Below are positions 1-6,949 of a stretch of DNA of 12,370 bases, piece after piece; within the stretch, counting starts at the first letter, position 1; each line of letters starts with the position of its first letter. The stretch lies in contig OMRU01000049.1 in assembly GCA_900313465.1 (NCBI GenBank), positions 1 to 12,370 on the forward strand. The letters are read 5' to 3'. A model generated the notes under the pieces. That model was not told the DNA's origin, did not search any database, and was given only the letters and a program-made list of their open reading frames with translations. The DNA is from an uncultured Clostridia bacterium (GTDB taxonomy: Bacteria > Bacillota_I > Bacilli_A > RFN20 > CAG-288). The translations under genes were made by a program, and so were the position numbers.

Positions 1-2
1 AA

Positions 3-452
3 GTCAGCAAAATGTTAAGACCATATAAAAAGAAATTCCTTTCCTATGGTTCTATGGATATTCGTATCTTGAATGAAAGTATCGATAAGCAAGACGAGAC
101 AGAAAGAAACTTCTATCGCAATGTCATCAAGAATTATCTTGATTTCCACATGTATATCTCCAAAAGAATCTGTGATAAACATGGTCATTCCTATTCTATT
201 TCTTCCTTGTTGAAGTTATATGGTCTTGAGATTGATGGTCCATATCATAATCCGTTGATGGATTCTCTTGCCTTAAGTAAGATTTATTATGCCTATGTCA
301 ATGATGAGAAAAAAGATATTGAGTTATATTTACAAAACTATGCTCAGAATCGAAACACCAATGCTATCAATAAGAAATTAGCACTCCGTGTATTAGAACA
401 AAATCAGGTCAGTAAAGATGATCTGATCATGCTTTTGAGGGACAATTTATGA
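3..452 (+). CDS. DnaQ/KapD-like 3'-5' exonuclease, C-terminal part (5' end outside window)
   Basis: The frame is open to the window's left edge, so the true start is probably upstream; the first ATG, at 12, need not be the start. Visible hallmarks of the DEDD/DnaQ exonuclease fold are an Exo II-like segment (SYGSMDIRIL, with Asp 16 counted from that ATG) and an Exo III motif H-x4-D (HNPLMD) followed by an Ala/Leu-rich helix, as in epsilon-type exonucleases of the KapD/ERI-1 group. The Exo I D-x-E motif would lie before the window. Such enzymes remove nucleotides from 3' ends of DNA or RNA using two metal ions; the substrate here cannot be told. The TGA stop overlaps the recU ATG by 4 bp, so the two are very likely co-transcribed and translationally coupled. 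The fold is fairly certain, the specific role is not. Confidence 0.72.
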   Translation, partial: VSKMLRPYKKKFLSYGSMDIRILNESIDKQDETERNFYRNVIKNYLDFHMYISKRICDKHGHSYSISSLLKLYGLEIDGPYHNPLMDSLALSKIYYAYVNDEKKDIELYLQNYAQNRNTNAINKKLALRVLEQNQVSKDDLIMLLRDNL

Positions 453-1078
453 AAGTAATCAATTATCCAGATGGACGAAAGATGGTCCTAGAGGAAAAGA
501 AAGCAAGTAAGGTTGACCACCGCAAGACAGAAAACAAAACCGAGGCTCAGCGCATCAAAGAATCCTATATCAAAGCCAATATGGGTATGGATTTTGAAAA
601 GGATGTCTCCAAGTCCTGCGACTATTACAGATTGAAAGGAATTGCGGATATTTATAAAAGACCAACTCCTATCAAGATTGTAAAGATGAATAAAGAGAAG
701 CCCGGTCAGATCTCTGAAGCCTACTTCGAAGAGAAATCCACCACGGACTATGTCGGTATCTATAAGGAGAAGTATATCGACTTTGAATGTAAGGAAACGA
801 TTCATGATGAGATTCCTTATCACATGATCAGAGAACAGCAATACCGTCATCTTGAATTCATCCTGAAACTTGGGGGAATCGGCTTCTTCTTAGTCTCGTT
901 TAAAAGAGCCCAAGAGGTTTACCTTATGCCCGCTAGAATTATTCTTGAAGCAGAGAAAGAAAAATATCATCGCGGCTTCAAAAGAGAATTCTTTAAGGAA
1001 CATGGGGTACTAGTTGAGCGCAGCTATCTTCCTCCGTATAAACTTCTTGACGCCATTGATAAAGCCTTCAATCTATAA
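449..1078 (+). CDS. recU: Holliday junction resolvase RecU
   Basis: This 209-aa protein matches the usual length of RecU (about 200 aa), the Bacillota enzyme that cuts four-way junctions during recombinational repair and chromosome segregation. Family signatures are present in order: GMDFE near residues 46-50, the IADIYKRPTPI segment at 65-75, STTDY at 97-101 (catalytic Asp 100), and the nuclease core DFECKET at 111-117 with Glu 113 and Lys 115. These belong to the D-E-x-K type II restriction-like fold. The REQQYRHL segment at 128-135 fits the conserved HQ-x2-H region, though in altered form. The start is supported by GAGG at 437-440, eight bases ahead of an ATG that overlaps the upstream exonuclease stop (ATGA). 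In many Bacillota recU sits beside a penicillin-binding protein gene; here it is followed by a terminator instead. Confidence 0.93.
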   Translation: MKVINYPDGRKMVLEEKKASKVDHRKTENKTEAQRIKESYIKANMGMDFEKDVSKSCDYYRLKGIADIYKRPTPIKIVKMNKEKPGQISEAYFEEKSTTDYVGIYKEKYIDFECKETIHDEIPYHMIREQQYRHLEFILKLGGIGFFLVSFKRAQEVYLMPARIILEAEKEKYHRGFKREFFKEHGVLVERSYLPPYKLLDAIDKAFNL

Positions 1079-1083
1079 AAATA

Positions 1084-1111
1084 GCCCTTAGACAACAAAT
1101 GGTCTAAGGGC
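1084..1111. terminator. bidirectional intrinsic terminator between recU and mnmM
   Basis: A perfect 10-bp inverted repeat (GCCCTTAGAC at 1084-1093, GTCTAAGGGC at 1102-1111) has an 8-base loop. It is followed by ATTTCTTAT on the plus strand and by TATTTTTAT on the minus strand. It lies 5 bases past the recU stop and 5 bases past the convergent mnmM stop, so it can end both transcripts. Confidence 0.85.
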
Positions 1112-1116
1112 ATTTC

Positions 1117-1671
1117 TTATTCGTGGCTTTCGACGACAAAGAAGTAAGGGCTAGTTGGTGAATTGATGATCTGAATCTTGGTGCAGCTATAGAGGTATCT
1201 TTTTAGACTGGCTAGGTATTCAGCAACCATCTTACCTTCCAAATCACCTTCTTCATGACCAGGATAGATGGCGATATTGATAATGCCGTCTTTATCTAAT
1301 AGTTCTAAGGCTGCCTTGATAGCAGGAAGGGTAGTTTCTCTTAATGTATAGATTGATTTATCACCACCGGGAAGCCAGCCAAGATTGAACATACCTGCTT
1401 TGATTTTCTCTTTCACATAGTCTTTGACTTTATGATGAGAATCATGAATTAAGGTGTAGTTTTCTGGACAACCAACTTCCTTGAGATGTTTGCTAGTGGA
1501 AGCAATTGCCTGCTCTTGGATATCAAAGGCGTAGACATGACCACTTTCTCCTACGGTCTTAGAAAGAAATTCGGTATCATGACCATTACCCATGGTGAAA
1601 TCGACAGCGACATCACCTTCCTTAAGGTGCTTCAGGATGAAGTATTTATGCATTTCTAATAAATCAAGCAT
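1117..1671 (-). CDS. mnmM: tRNA 5-aminomethyl-uridine methyltransferase MnmM (YtqB family)
   Basis: This 184-aa class I SAM methyltransferase has the signatures of the YtqB family (Pfam 'putative rRNA methylase'). They are motif I DFTMGNGHD (24-32), the acidic residue ending strand 2 (Asp 50), the family-specific NLGWLPGGDK (96-105), and YPGHEEG (136-142). B. subtilis and S. aureus YtqB was renamed MnmM because it methylates the 5-aminomethyl group of wobble uridine in tRNA, finishing mnm5(s2)U; I transfer that role by family resemblance. The start is well supported by an AGAAGGAGAA ribosome binding site just upstream. It is the third gene of a minus-strand block after the nuclease and a 73-aa protein, but a terminator-like hairpin (1693-1712) separates it from them, leaving unclear which promoter drives it. 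Confidence 0.88.
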   Translation of the reverse strand: MLDLLEMHKYFILKHLKEGDVAVDFTMGNGHDTEFLSKTVGESGHVYAFDIQEQAIASTSKHLKEVGCPENYTLIHDSHHKVKDYVKEKIKAGMFNLGWLPGGDKSIYTLRETTLPAIKAALELLDKDGIINIAIYPGHEEGDLEGKMVAEYLASLKRYLYSCTKIQIINSPTSPYFFVVESHE

Positions 1672-1686
1672 GTTGTTCTCCTTCTT

Positions 1687-1712
1687 GATAAAAAGGCTGA
1701 AGATTCAGCCTT
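1687..1712 (-). terminator. intrinsic terminator or attenuator upstream of mnmM
   Basis: Read on the minus strand, an 8-bp perfect stem (AAGGCTGA / TCAGCCTT, 1712-1705 and 1700-1693) with a 4-base loop runs into a T-rich tail (CCTTTTTATC). It starts 3 bases after the stop of the 73-aa gene. The mnmM ribosome binding site follows almost at once, so transcripts that read through would continue into mnmM. Confidence 0.75.
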
Positions 1713-1714
1713 GA

Positions 1715-1936
1715 CTACTTTTTGTGATGATTCTTTTTGGATGCCTCTTTGGTAAGATCGTTGATGTCTCTTCTTTTTTCATCCTTGTTTGCTTTCTTGA
1801 CAAGAAAGACTAAGGTTATCATCACCCCGACTAATAAGACAAAGGCGATGATGATAATCAGAGCATAAGTCATCCTAGGGGTCAAACCAAACCAGGAGAA
1901 ATCTGAACTGGTGGCTTCTAACATAATATGATTCAT
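1715..1936 (-). CDS. small single-pass membrane protein, unknown function
   Basis: I do not recognise this 73-aa protein. It has a short polar N-terminus, one strongly hydrophobic helix at about residues 23-48, then a lysine-rich, highly charged tail ending in HHKK, which predicts an outside N-terminus and a cytoplasmic tail. Its ATG shares one base with the TAA of the endonuclease gene (TAATG), an arrangement typical of translational reinitiation, so it is probably made together with the nuclease. No good ribosome binding site precedes the ATG; an in-frame Met at residue 5 is an alternative start. The nuclease also ends in a membrane helix with a lysine-rich tail, so the two may sit together in the membrane; that is inference. 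A terminator follows directly. Confidence 0.65.
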   Translation of the reverse strand: MNHIMLEATSSDFSWFGLTPRMTYALIIIIAFVLLVGVMITLVFLVKKANKDEKRRDINDLTKEASKKNHHKK

Positions 1937-3351
1937 TATTTGTTCTTTTTCTTTTTGGATTTACTTGGCTTTCTCTTCTTCTTTTTCTTGCTGCCGATAA
2001 CACCATTGACAACAAGAATAAAGACAATGACAACAAGGGTGATGACAATACCGATGATGACAGGCATTGGTACACCCTTTTCAATCAAGAAATCAATGAT
2101 CGGAATACCGGTTGATTTCTCTTTTGTTGTAGTTGGGTTAGTATTGGAAGGTGTATTAGTGGAAGTGTTAGTATCACTAGGAGTAGTAGGAGCATCTGTT
2201 CCACTCGTGGTTGGTTCTTGTTCCTTACTAGCGTCATAGATATAGTTGACGTCATAGACTCTTCTTGCCCATTCTGGATGATCGATATAAGGATTGCGGT
2301 TGTTTTGAACATTCTTGTAGATCAGATTGTTTCTATGAATCTCATAGTTGGATACTGTATCTTGTTCATGCCAGGAAAGAAGAGTAGAGAGATTATACTG
2401 CACACCATGGAAGGTGGTATTAGAATCATCACTGTAGCTTCTATCATCTGTAAGATAGAGATAAGGTTCAGCCTGGGTGTTATTAGGAAGCTTATTTGAA
2501 TATCTTGTTGCCATATAGAGAAGACAACGGGCAACATCACCCTTCCATTCATCCGTGGGTTCAAAAGTCTCACTAGAGGTATCAAGCCAACCGGATACTT
2601 CGGTTGAACCATCGCCAAGATAACTATAGATGGTCTTAGCCTTATTATGGTCTACCTCACCATACATGTAGTCATTATGACCAGCGGAGTTGGTGTTATG
2701 GTCAGCAGCGACAAGATGATGTAAGTCAGTAGGGGCACCTGGGACAAATGAGTCACTGGTATTTCCTTTGTTATCTGTTACGGTTACCTTAAAGCCATGA
2801 TTCTTAGCCCAGACATGTTCCTTATCCACCTGGATATAGGAATTTGGTTTCTTATAACTGGTATAGTCTATCGCTGTGAGGGATTCGTCTTTGGAATAGC
2901 CGTTGACAGCATTGCTGATGGCTTTGGTTTTATCGTTGTTTGCTGCATCGCTCATGTACATGTTATAAAGATAGAATGAGGATGCACCTTCCGTCTTGCC
3001 ACTGGTGATGAATTTGAAGGTAGCGGGATCAACAGGAGCAGAGATAGACCAGTTTCGATCGGTGATCTGATACCATTTACCCACATCGGATAGACCGCTT
3101 CCGTAATTCAAGAAGTGATTATCTTTAGAAAGAGTGGTGTAGAGCGTGCTTAGTAGTTTTGAGCCGGTTTTACTGCCGATATCCCCATAGTAGGAGTTGA
3201 TTTCCTCCTTAGTGGAATCGGTTAAATCGATCATGGCCGTCTTATCGAAGAATTTGCCGTCAAAGGAGGCTGCTTTTTTGACTTGTGCTGGTGCAAAGCT
3301 CACCAGGAAAATAGATGGTAATACACTTAAAACTTTTAATAGATTTTTCAT
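1936..3351 (-). CDS. secreted, membrane-anchored endonuclease I (EndA/Vvn family)
   Basis: This 471-aa protein has a signal peptide (residues 1 to about 22, MKNLLK then a hydrophobic core and an APA-like cleavage site). The endonuclease I domain spans roughly residues 75-370. Key motifs are KEHVW at 177-181 (the beta-beta-alpha-metal active site with the general-base His), DLHHLVAAD-x-N at 209-219, EPTDEWKGDVAR at 264-275, and NPYIDHPEW at 353-361. A Thr/Ser/Pro/Asn-rich linker (378-412), a membrane helix (about 428-453) and a very lysine-rich tail follow. Such enzymes cut DNA and RNA nonspecifically outside the cell for nutrition, DNA uptake or biofilm/NET degradation. Typical members are about 230-350 aa and soluble; this one appears tethered with the catalytic domain outside. 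No clear ribosome binding site is visible, since the AAGG before the ATG is too close. The next Met is residue 40, beyond the signal peptide, so this start is preferred. Confidence 0.88.
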   Translation of the reverse strand: MKNLLKVLSVLPSIFLVSFAPAQVKKAASFDGKFFDKTAMIDLTDSTKEEINSYYGDIGSKTGSKLLSTLYTTLSKDNHFLNYGSGLSDVGKWYQITDRNWSISAPVDPATFKFITSGKTEGASSFYLYNMYMSDAANNDKTKAISNAVNGYSKDESLTAIDYTSYKKPNSYIQVDKEHVWAKNHGFKVTVTDNKGNTSDSFVPGAPTDLHHLVAADHNTNSAGHNDYMYGEVDHNKAKTIYSYLGDGSTEVSGWLDTSSETFEPTDEWKGDVARCLLYMATRYSNKLPNNTQAEPYLYLTDDRSYSDDSNTTFHGVQYNLSTLLSWHEQDTVSNYEIHRNNLIYKNVQNNRNPYIDHPEWARRVYDVNYIYDASKEQEPTTSGTDAPTTPSDTNTSTNTPSNTNPTTTKEKSTGIPIIDFLIEKGVPMPVIIGIVITLVVIVFILVVNGVIGSKKKKKRKPSKSKKKKNK

Positions 3352-3387
3352 AGCCTTAATATTCTACCTCATTCGTGAAAAATGCTG

Positions 3388-3425
3388 TATAATACTTACC
3401 CTAATTTTTCATAAAAAAATATAAT
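3388..3425 (+). promoter_or_regulatory. candidate promoter region for the HAD gene, in the divergent intergenic space
   Basis: Two TATAAT boxes point right, at 3388-3393 and 3420-3425, neither with a convincing -35. The second lies 8 bases before the ATG, so the transcript would be essentially leaderless. The first would give a leader of about 34 bases with no ribosome binding site. On the opposite strand, possible -10 boxes for the nuclease gene are TATTAT (about 3389-3394) and TAGAAT (3361-3366). Confidence 0.5.
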
Positions 3426-3433
3426 ATAGATAT

Positions 3434-4261
3434 ATGAACGAAATACTTAAAAATCAAAAGTTCCTTCTTGTCTTTGATCTTGATGGAACCTTGTTAACCT
3501 CAGCGCAGAATATTGCTCCCAAGACGAAAAAACTTCTTCAGCAGTTATCCGACATGGGAAATATTGTCACCATTGCTAGCGGTCGACCACCCCGCTCGAT
3601 TTATCACTACCATAGCATGCTCAATTTAAATGACCCATATATCGGCTATAACGGAGCCATCATTGATAATCCTTATGATGCTAACTTTACTCCTATCAGA
3701 AAATGGATCAAGAAAGAAGAGGTTCTTTCTTTCGTCTCTCATTTTGGTGAGGATGCCTTCTGTAATATGATGCTTGAGGATGATACCGATCAGTTCTATT
3801 TAAGAAAGAATGATGCTTATACCTATTTCTTTCATCCTGAAGGAATGAAACTTCATATCGGTTCGGTATTGGAAAATCTAGATCGAGATGTGATGACCTG
3901 TGTTATCGAAGTAAAGGATTTATCTGATAAGCAGGCTATGTTAGATTATGTTTCTTCCCACTTTGATAATCTTGGCCTCCGCTTCTGGTTTAACGCTCCC
4001 CATTTTGCCGAGTTTTACTTCTTAGATACCAATAAGGCGACTAGCATTTATAAACTTGCTGAGTTTTATCACATCGATAAAGCGCATATCATCGCCTTTG
4101 GTGATGCCATGAACGATTTCCAAATGATTAAAAGTGCGGGTGTCTCCTTTGTTATGAAAAACGGTTCTCCGGAGTTAAAACAATACTCCACTTATGTGAC
4201 AGAGTATGATAATGACCATGAAGGAATCTATCACGCCTTAAAAGATTTTTTCAAGATATAA
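3434..4261 (+). CDS. Cof-type HAD-IIB sugar/nucleotide phosphatase
   Basis: This 275-aa protein has all the landmarks of the Cof-like HAD-IIB hydrolases. Motif I is DLDGT at 15-19 (nucleophile Asp 15 and acid/base Asp 17), motif II is SGR at 49-51, the motif III lysine is in DTNKA (Lys 201), and motif IV is GDAMND at 223-228. A type IIB cap lies between, about residues 85-190. These enzymes dephosphorylate small phosphorylated metabolites such as sugar phosphates, flavin precursors or pyridoxal phosphate; the substrate cannot be read from sequence. It is a single-gene unit, divergent from the nuclease and convergent with the phosphohexomutase gene, with which it shares a terminator. No ribosome binding site precedes the ATG, and a TATAAT ends only 8 bases upstream, which suggests a leaderless mRNA. 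Confidence 0.9.
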   Translation: MNEILKNQKFLLVFDLDGTLLTSAQNIAPKTKKLLQQLSDMGNIVTIASGRPPRSIYHYHSMLNLNDPYIGYNGAIIDNPYDANFTPIRKWIKKEEVLSFVSHFGEDAFCNMMLEDDTDQFYLRKNDAYTYFFHPEGMKLHIGSVLENLDRDVMTCVIEVKDLSDKQAMLDYVSSHFDNLGLRFWFNAPHFAEFYFLDTNKATSIYKLAEFYHIDKAHIIAFGDAMNDFQMIKSAGVSFVMKNGSPELKQYSTYVTEYDNDHEGIYHALKDFFKI

Positions 4262-4277
4262 AAAAACAATTTAAACG

Positions 4278-4307
4278 AAAAGACCTAGGATTGCTCCTAG
4301 GTCTTTT
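4278..4307. terminator. bidirectional intrinsic terminator between the HAD gene and the phosphohexomutase gene
   Basis: A perfect 13-bp inverted repeat (AAAAGACCTAGGA / TCCTAGGTCTTTT) has a 4-base loop TTGC. Its outer A/T pairs serve as the U-tract for either direction. It lies 16 bases past the HAD stop and 3 bases past the stop of the convergent gene. Confidence 0.9.
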
Positions 4308-4310
4308 GCG

Positions 4311-6101
4311 CTAGTTCAAGTGCATGATGGCTTTTAATTCTTCAGCCATGGCATCGGCTTCCTTCTTGCCGGTGACGTCATCCTTGACGATTTCAACATA
4401 GAATTTGACCTTTGGTTCAGTACCGGAAGGACGGATACATAAGAAGGATTCATCTTCGAAATCAAATCTCAGACAGTTGGTCTTGTCGATATCTGGCAAG
4501 TTCATTTCAGCGGTGGAATGATCGACAAAGTTGATGATCTTTCTATCCAGGTAGTCGGATAAGGTCTTCACCTTCTTGCCGGCTAAGGAAGAGAATGGAT
4601 TGGCTCTGATGGCGGCGATTTCGGCATTCATCTTATCTAAGGAACCAGCACCCTTGAAGTAGATGTTGTACTGGGTATCAAAATAGTGACCGGTTCTTCT
4701 GTCGAGGTCGGCTAAAGCGACATCGAGGGTCTTACCCATTCTGAGGTAGTATTCACACATATCGGCAATCGCGACAATACCCTGTAAGGAATCCTTATCT
4801 CTGACAAAGTCAGCGATAAGATAACCATAGGATTCTTCATAACCGAAGAGATACTTGTCGCCTTCAGCAGGCATACGAGAGGCCATGTCGCCGATGTATT
4901 TAAAACCGGTAGCGGTAGTTCTGACCTTGATATTATATAAGCTGGCAGCCTTGGCACCCTGAGCACCGGTGACAAAGGTATTGCAGATACAACCGTTGCT
5001 TGGAAGTTCGTTTCTTCTCTGTAAGGTGCCTAAGATATAGTCGATGAGCAAAGCACCAGTCTGGTTACCGGTAAAGCGCTGAATCTCACCTTTGGAGTTG
5101 ATAAAGGCGATACCCATTCTATCGGCATCTGGGTCGGTAGCCATGATGATATTGAATTTGCCACCTTCGGCATTGAGTTTCTTAATGTGAGCAAAAGCGG
5201 CTAAATAGGCTTCTTCACTTTCAGGGTTGGGATTTGGTGTGCCGGTGAAATCGGGGTCAAAGAAATCTTGGCCAGGAACGGTAGAGACTTCATAACCAGC
5301 CGCTCTTAAGGCCATTGGACCGACTTTGACATCGCATCCACATTCAGGAGTGAAGACAATCTTGGTGAGTCTTTCTCCTTCAAAGACGTCCTTATATAAA
5401 GAAGTGGCGACTTCCTTGTTGACGAAGTCGATATCATATTTGTCGTCGTCATCAAGGAAGGTGACTTTGCCAAATTCCGCTTCATCAATTGGTTCATAGG
5501 TAGCGGATAATTCATCTGGTAATTTATCGATTTCAGCAATCAAGCCATCGATGTTGCCATAGACAGCCTGGCAACCTTCTTCGTCATAGACTTTATAGCC
5601 GTTGTATTCTTTGGGGTTGTGACTGGCAGTGAGCATCAAACCACCAAGGCAGTGTAGGTGTCTGACGGTGTAGGAAAGTTCTGGTGTTGGATGTGGATCG
5701 CGGAATGTGAAGACATTGAAACCCTGTTGAGTCAACACTTGGGCAGCCATGTCTCTGAATTCCTTAGAGAAATGTCTGTTATCAAAAGAAATGGCAAAAC
5801 CTCTTTCTTTGGCAGCTTCTCTGCCGTATTTGGCTAAAAGGAAGTTGGCTACACCAATGGTCGCTCTTCTAACAGTCAAAAGGTTGAGTCTTGCTGAACC
5901 AGGACCGAGTAAGGCTCTCATACCAGCGGTGCCAAAATGAAGATCAGAACCGAACATTTCCTTTTGTGTGTCTTCGTCCTGGCTGCGGATGTAGGCTTTG
6001 TCTTCTTCAGAGACAAGGCTTGATTCCAACCAAGCGTTCATTTTCATCTGATAATCCATAATTTGCTCTTGCACTTCTTTTTGTTGACCCCCGAAGTGCA
6101 T
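4311..6101 (-). CDS. pgcA: phosphoglucomutase/phosphomannomutase, PgcA/PGM2-like
   Basis: This 596-aa alpha-D-phosphohexomutase interconverts hexose 1- and 6-phosphates, feeding UDP-glucose, glycolipid and envelope polysaccharide synthesis. Four diagnostic loops are present: the N-terminal DLHFGTAGMR region (53-62); the active-site phosphoserine loop TASHNP (158-163, Ser 160); the metal loop DPDADR (323-328); and the sugar-binding loop GYEESYG (420-426) with the phosphate-binding RPSGTEPK (557-564). The length and the DLHFGTAGMR start match the long PgcA/PGM2 subgroup (B. subtilis PgcA about 580 aa) rather than short ManB/GlmM enzymes. AAGGGAG sits only one base before the ATG, unusually close; Met 15 is an alternative start. 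The ATG lies inside a possible G/C stem-loop (6087-6121). The gene is monocistronic with its own promoter. Confidence 0.9.
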   Translation of the reverse strand: MHFGGQQKEVQEQIMDYQMKMNAWLESSLVSEEDKAYIRSQDEDTQKEMFGSDLHFGTAGMRALLGPGSARLNLLTVRRATIGVANFLLAKYGREAAKERGFAISFDNRHFSKEFRDMAAQVLTQQGFNVFTFRDPHPTPELSYTVRHLHCLGGLMLTASHNPKEYNGYKVYDEEGCQAVYGNIDGLIAEIDKLPDELSATYEPIDEAEFGKVTFLDDDDKYDIDFVNKEVATSLYKDVFEGERLTKIVFTPECGCDVKVGPMALRAAGYEVSTVPGQDFFDPDFTGTPNPNPESEEAYLAAFAHIKKLNAEGGKFNIIMATDPDADRMGIAFINSKGEIQRFTGNQTGALLIDYILGTLQRRNELPSNGCICNTFVTGAQGAKAASLYNIKVRTTATGFKYIGDMASRMPAEGDKYLFGYEESYGYLIADFVRDKDSLQGIVAIADMCEYYLRMGKTLDVALADLDRRTGHYFDTQYNIYFKGAGSLDKMNAEIAAIRANPFSSLAGKKVKTLSDYLDRKIINFVDHSTAEMNLPDIDKTNCLRFDFEDESFLCIRPSGTEPKVKFYVEIVKDDVTGKKEADAMAEELKAIMHLN

Positions 6102-6121
6102 TCTCCCTTTTTGTTGGGGGT
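6087..6121 (-). promoter_or_regulatory. possible stem-loop enclosing the phosphohexomutase ribosome binding site and ATG
   Basis: On the minus strand ACCCCC (6121-6116) can pair with GGGGGT (6092-6087), a 6-bp stem of five G-C pairs. Its 23-base loop contains the AAGGGAG ribosome binding site and the ATG. The same CAACAAAAAG string follows each half, a short direct repeat. It may affect translation; this is inferred from pairing only. Confidence 0.35.
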
Positions 6122-6152
6122 AGAAAAATTATTTATATTTCTAACATCTCTT

Positions 6153-6175
6153 ATTATAATGCATGCGTTTCATGC
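6153..6175 (-). promoter_or_regulatory. candidate pgcA promoter with an embedded dyad
   Basis: A minus-strand TATAAT (plus positions 6153-6158) lies about 50 bases before the pgcA ATG and gives a leader of about 45 bases. No clear -35 is visible. Just upstream is the inverted repeat GCATG / CATGC (6161-6165, 6171-6175), placed where a repressor could compete with RNA polymerase. Confidence 0.45.
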
Positions 6176-6188
6176 CAAGGAATAAATT

Positions 6189-6942
6189 TTATGCTTTTCG
6201 ACGATTGAGGAAGTCTTCTAGCTCTTTTGCTGAGCTATCCACTTTATCGCAAAGATGCAGGTATTGTTTGATTTTCTCACCTTCTTTAGAGTACTCGCTA
6301 TAGGCCCTTAATAAAGGGGAGAAGGAGAGATAGGAGCCTAGGGCGTTGAGGTCTTTTTCTTTCTTGACGAGGAAGTAGGTGAGATTGTATAAGTCCTGAT
6401 ATAGGACGTGGTCATAGATGATTGTATAAGTCCTGATATAGGACGTGGTCATAGATGATGGTAGTGTTTTTAGATAGATAGTAACCTAAAGAGAAATAGG
6501 CGTAGGTGATATCTTCTCTTCCAAGTTTTTCAATCTTCTTGACGGTTTCATATTCTTCTTTGTGGGTATCGCTATAAAAGGTTGTTTCCATGTGTTGGCT
6601 GACAAGTTCATAACGAATGAGAGATTGTAATACCGGATCAGGAGTAGGAGAAAAAGAAAGAAGTTTTTTTCCTAATTCCTGATAGTCTTTAAAGACGTGT
6701 CCGTGGAAAGAAAATGGCATGAAGGGATTTAAGATACATCCGACATAGAAGATCATGACATCATCAGGAACAGAAAGCATGGTTACCTTATCGATTCTTT
6801 TTGCTTTACTTGCATCTTGCGAAGAAACAAAAGCCATGAATTCCTTACTGTGGAATTCACTAGCCCATTCTAGACTCTTATATAAGTCTTTGGCTAAAGA
6901 GAAGATATCATCATAAGTTGTGTTTTGAAATGTGTATGGCAT
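6189..6942 (-). pseudogene. unknown repeat-motif protein, frameshifted by a 37-bp tandem duplication
   Basis: Two overlapping minus-strand frames make up one gene: 6942-6412 (176 aa) and 6452-6189 (87 aa). A 37-bp tandem duplication at 6383-6456 breaks the frame; removing one copy gives a continuous 238-aa protein. I do not recognise the family. The restored protein carries three copies of a 17-residue pattern, F/Y-x4-Y/F-x-D-x3-L-x3-L, beginning at residues 5, 79 and 164. The third copy is complete only when one duplicate is removed, which shows that the duplication is the newer state. No signal peptide or membrane helix is evident, so it is probably cytoplasmic. The ATG is preceded by AGGGGG at a good distance and lies 7 bases after the upstream gene's stop, making this the last gene of the rluA-led operon. 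It may be a recent pseudogene, a reversible on/off allele, or a sequencing artefact. Confidence 0.75.
6383..6459. repeat. 37-bp perfect tandem duplication inside a coding region
   Basis: Copy one is 6383-6419 and copy two 6420-6456, each beginning GATTGTATAAG and ending GGTCATAGAT. A further GAT (6457-6459) continues the period. The unit is not a multiple of three, so it shifts the reading frame. Within the unit, TCCTGATATAGGA is a near-palindrome that could favour replication slippage. Confidence 0.97.
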
Positions 6943-6949
6943 AATCCCC

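Noticed and set aside
488..850. 120-aa hydrophobic frame antisense to recU
   Set aside because: recU in the opposite frame has all family motifs; the antisense frame is a reflection of its charged codons.
1875..2499. Several 69-103 aa frames on both strands around the C-terminal end of the nuclease gene
   Set aside because: They are created by the Thr/Ser/Lys-rich low-complexity coding of the nuclease tail read in other frames; none has a motif or proper start signals.
6161..6175. Catabolite response element (cre) at the pgcA promoter
   Set aside because: TGAAACGCATGCA resembles the cre core but is one base short of the 14-base spacing and mismatches when aligned on CG; kept only as an unassigned dyad.
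6383..6459. CRISPR-like direct repeats
   Set aside because: The two copies are adjacent with no spacer and lie within a coding frame; there are no further copies or cas genes.
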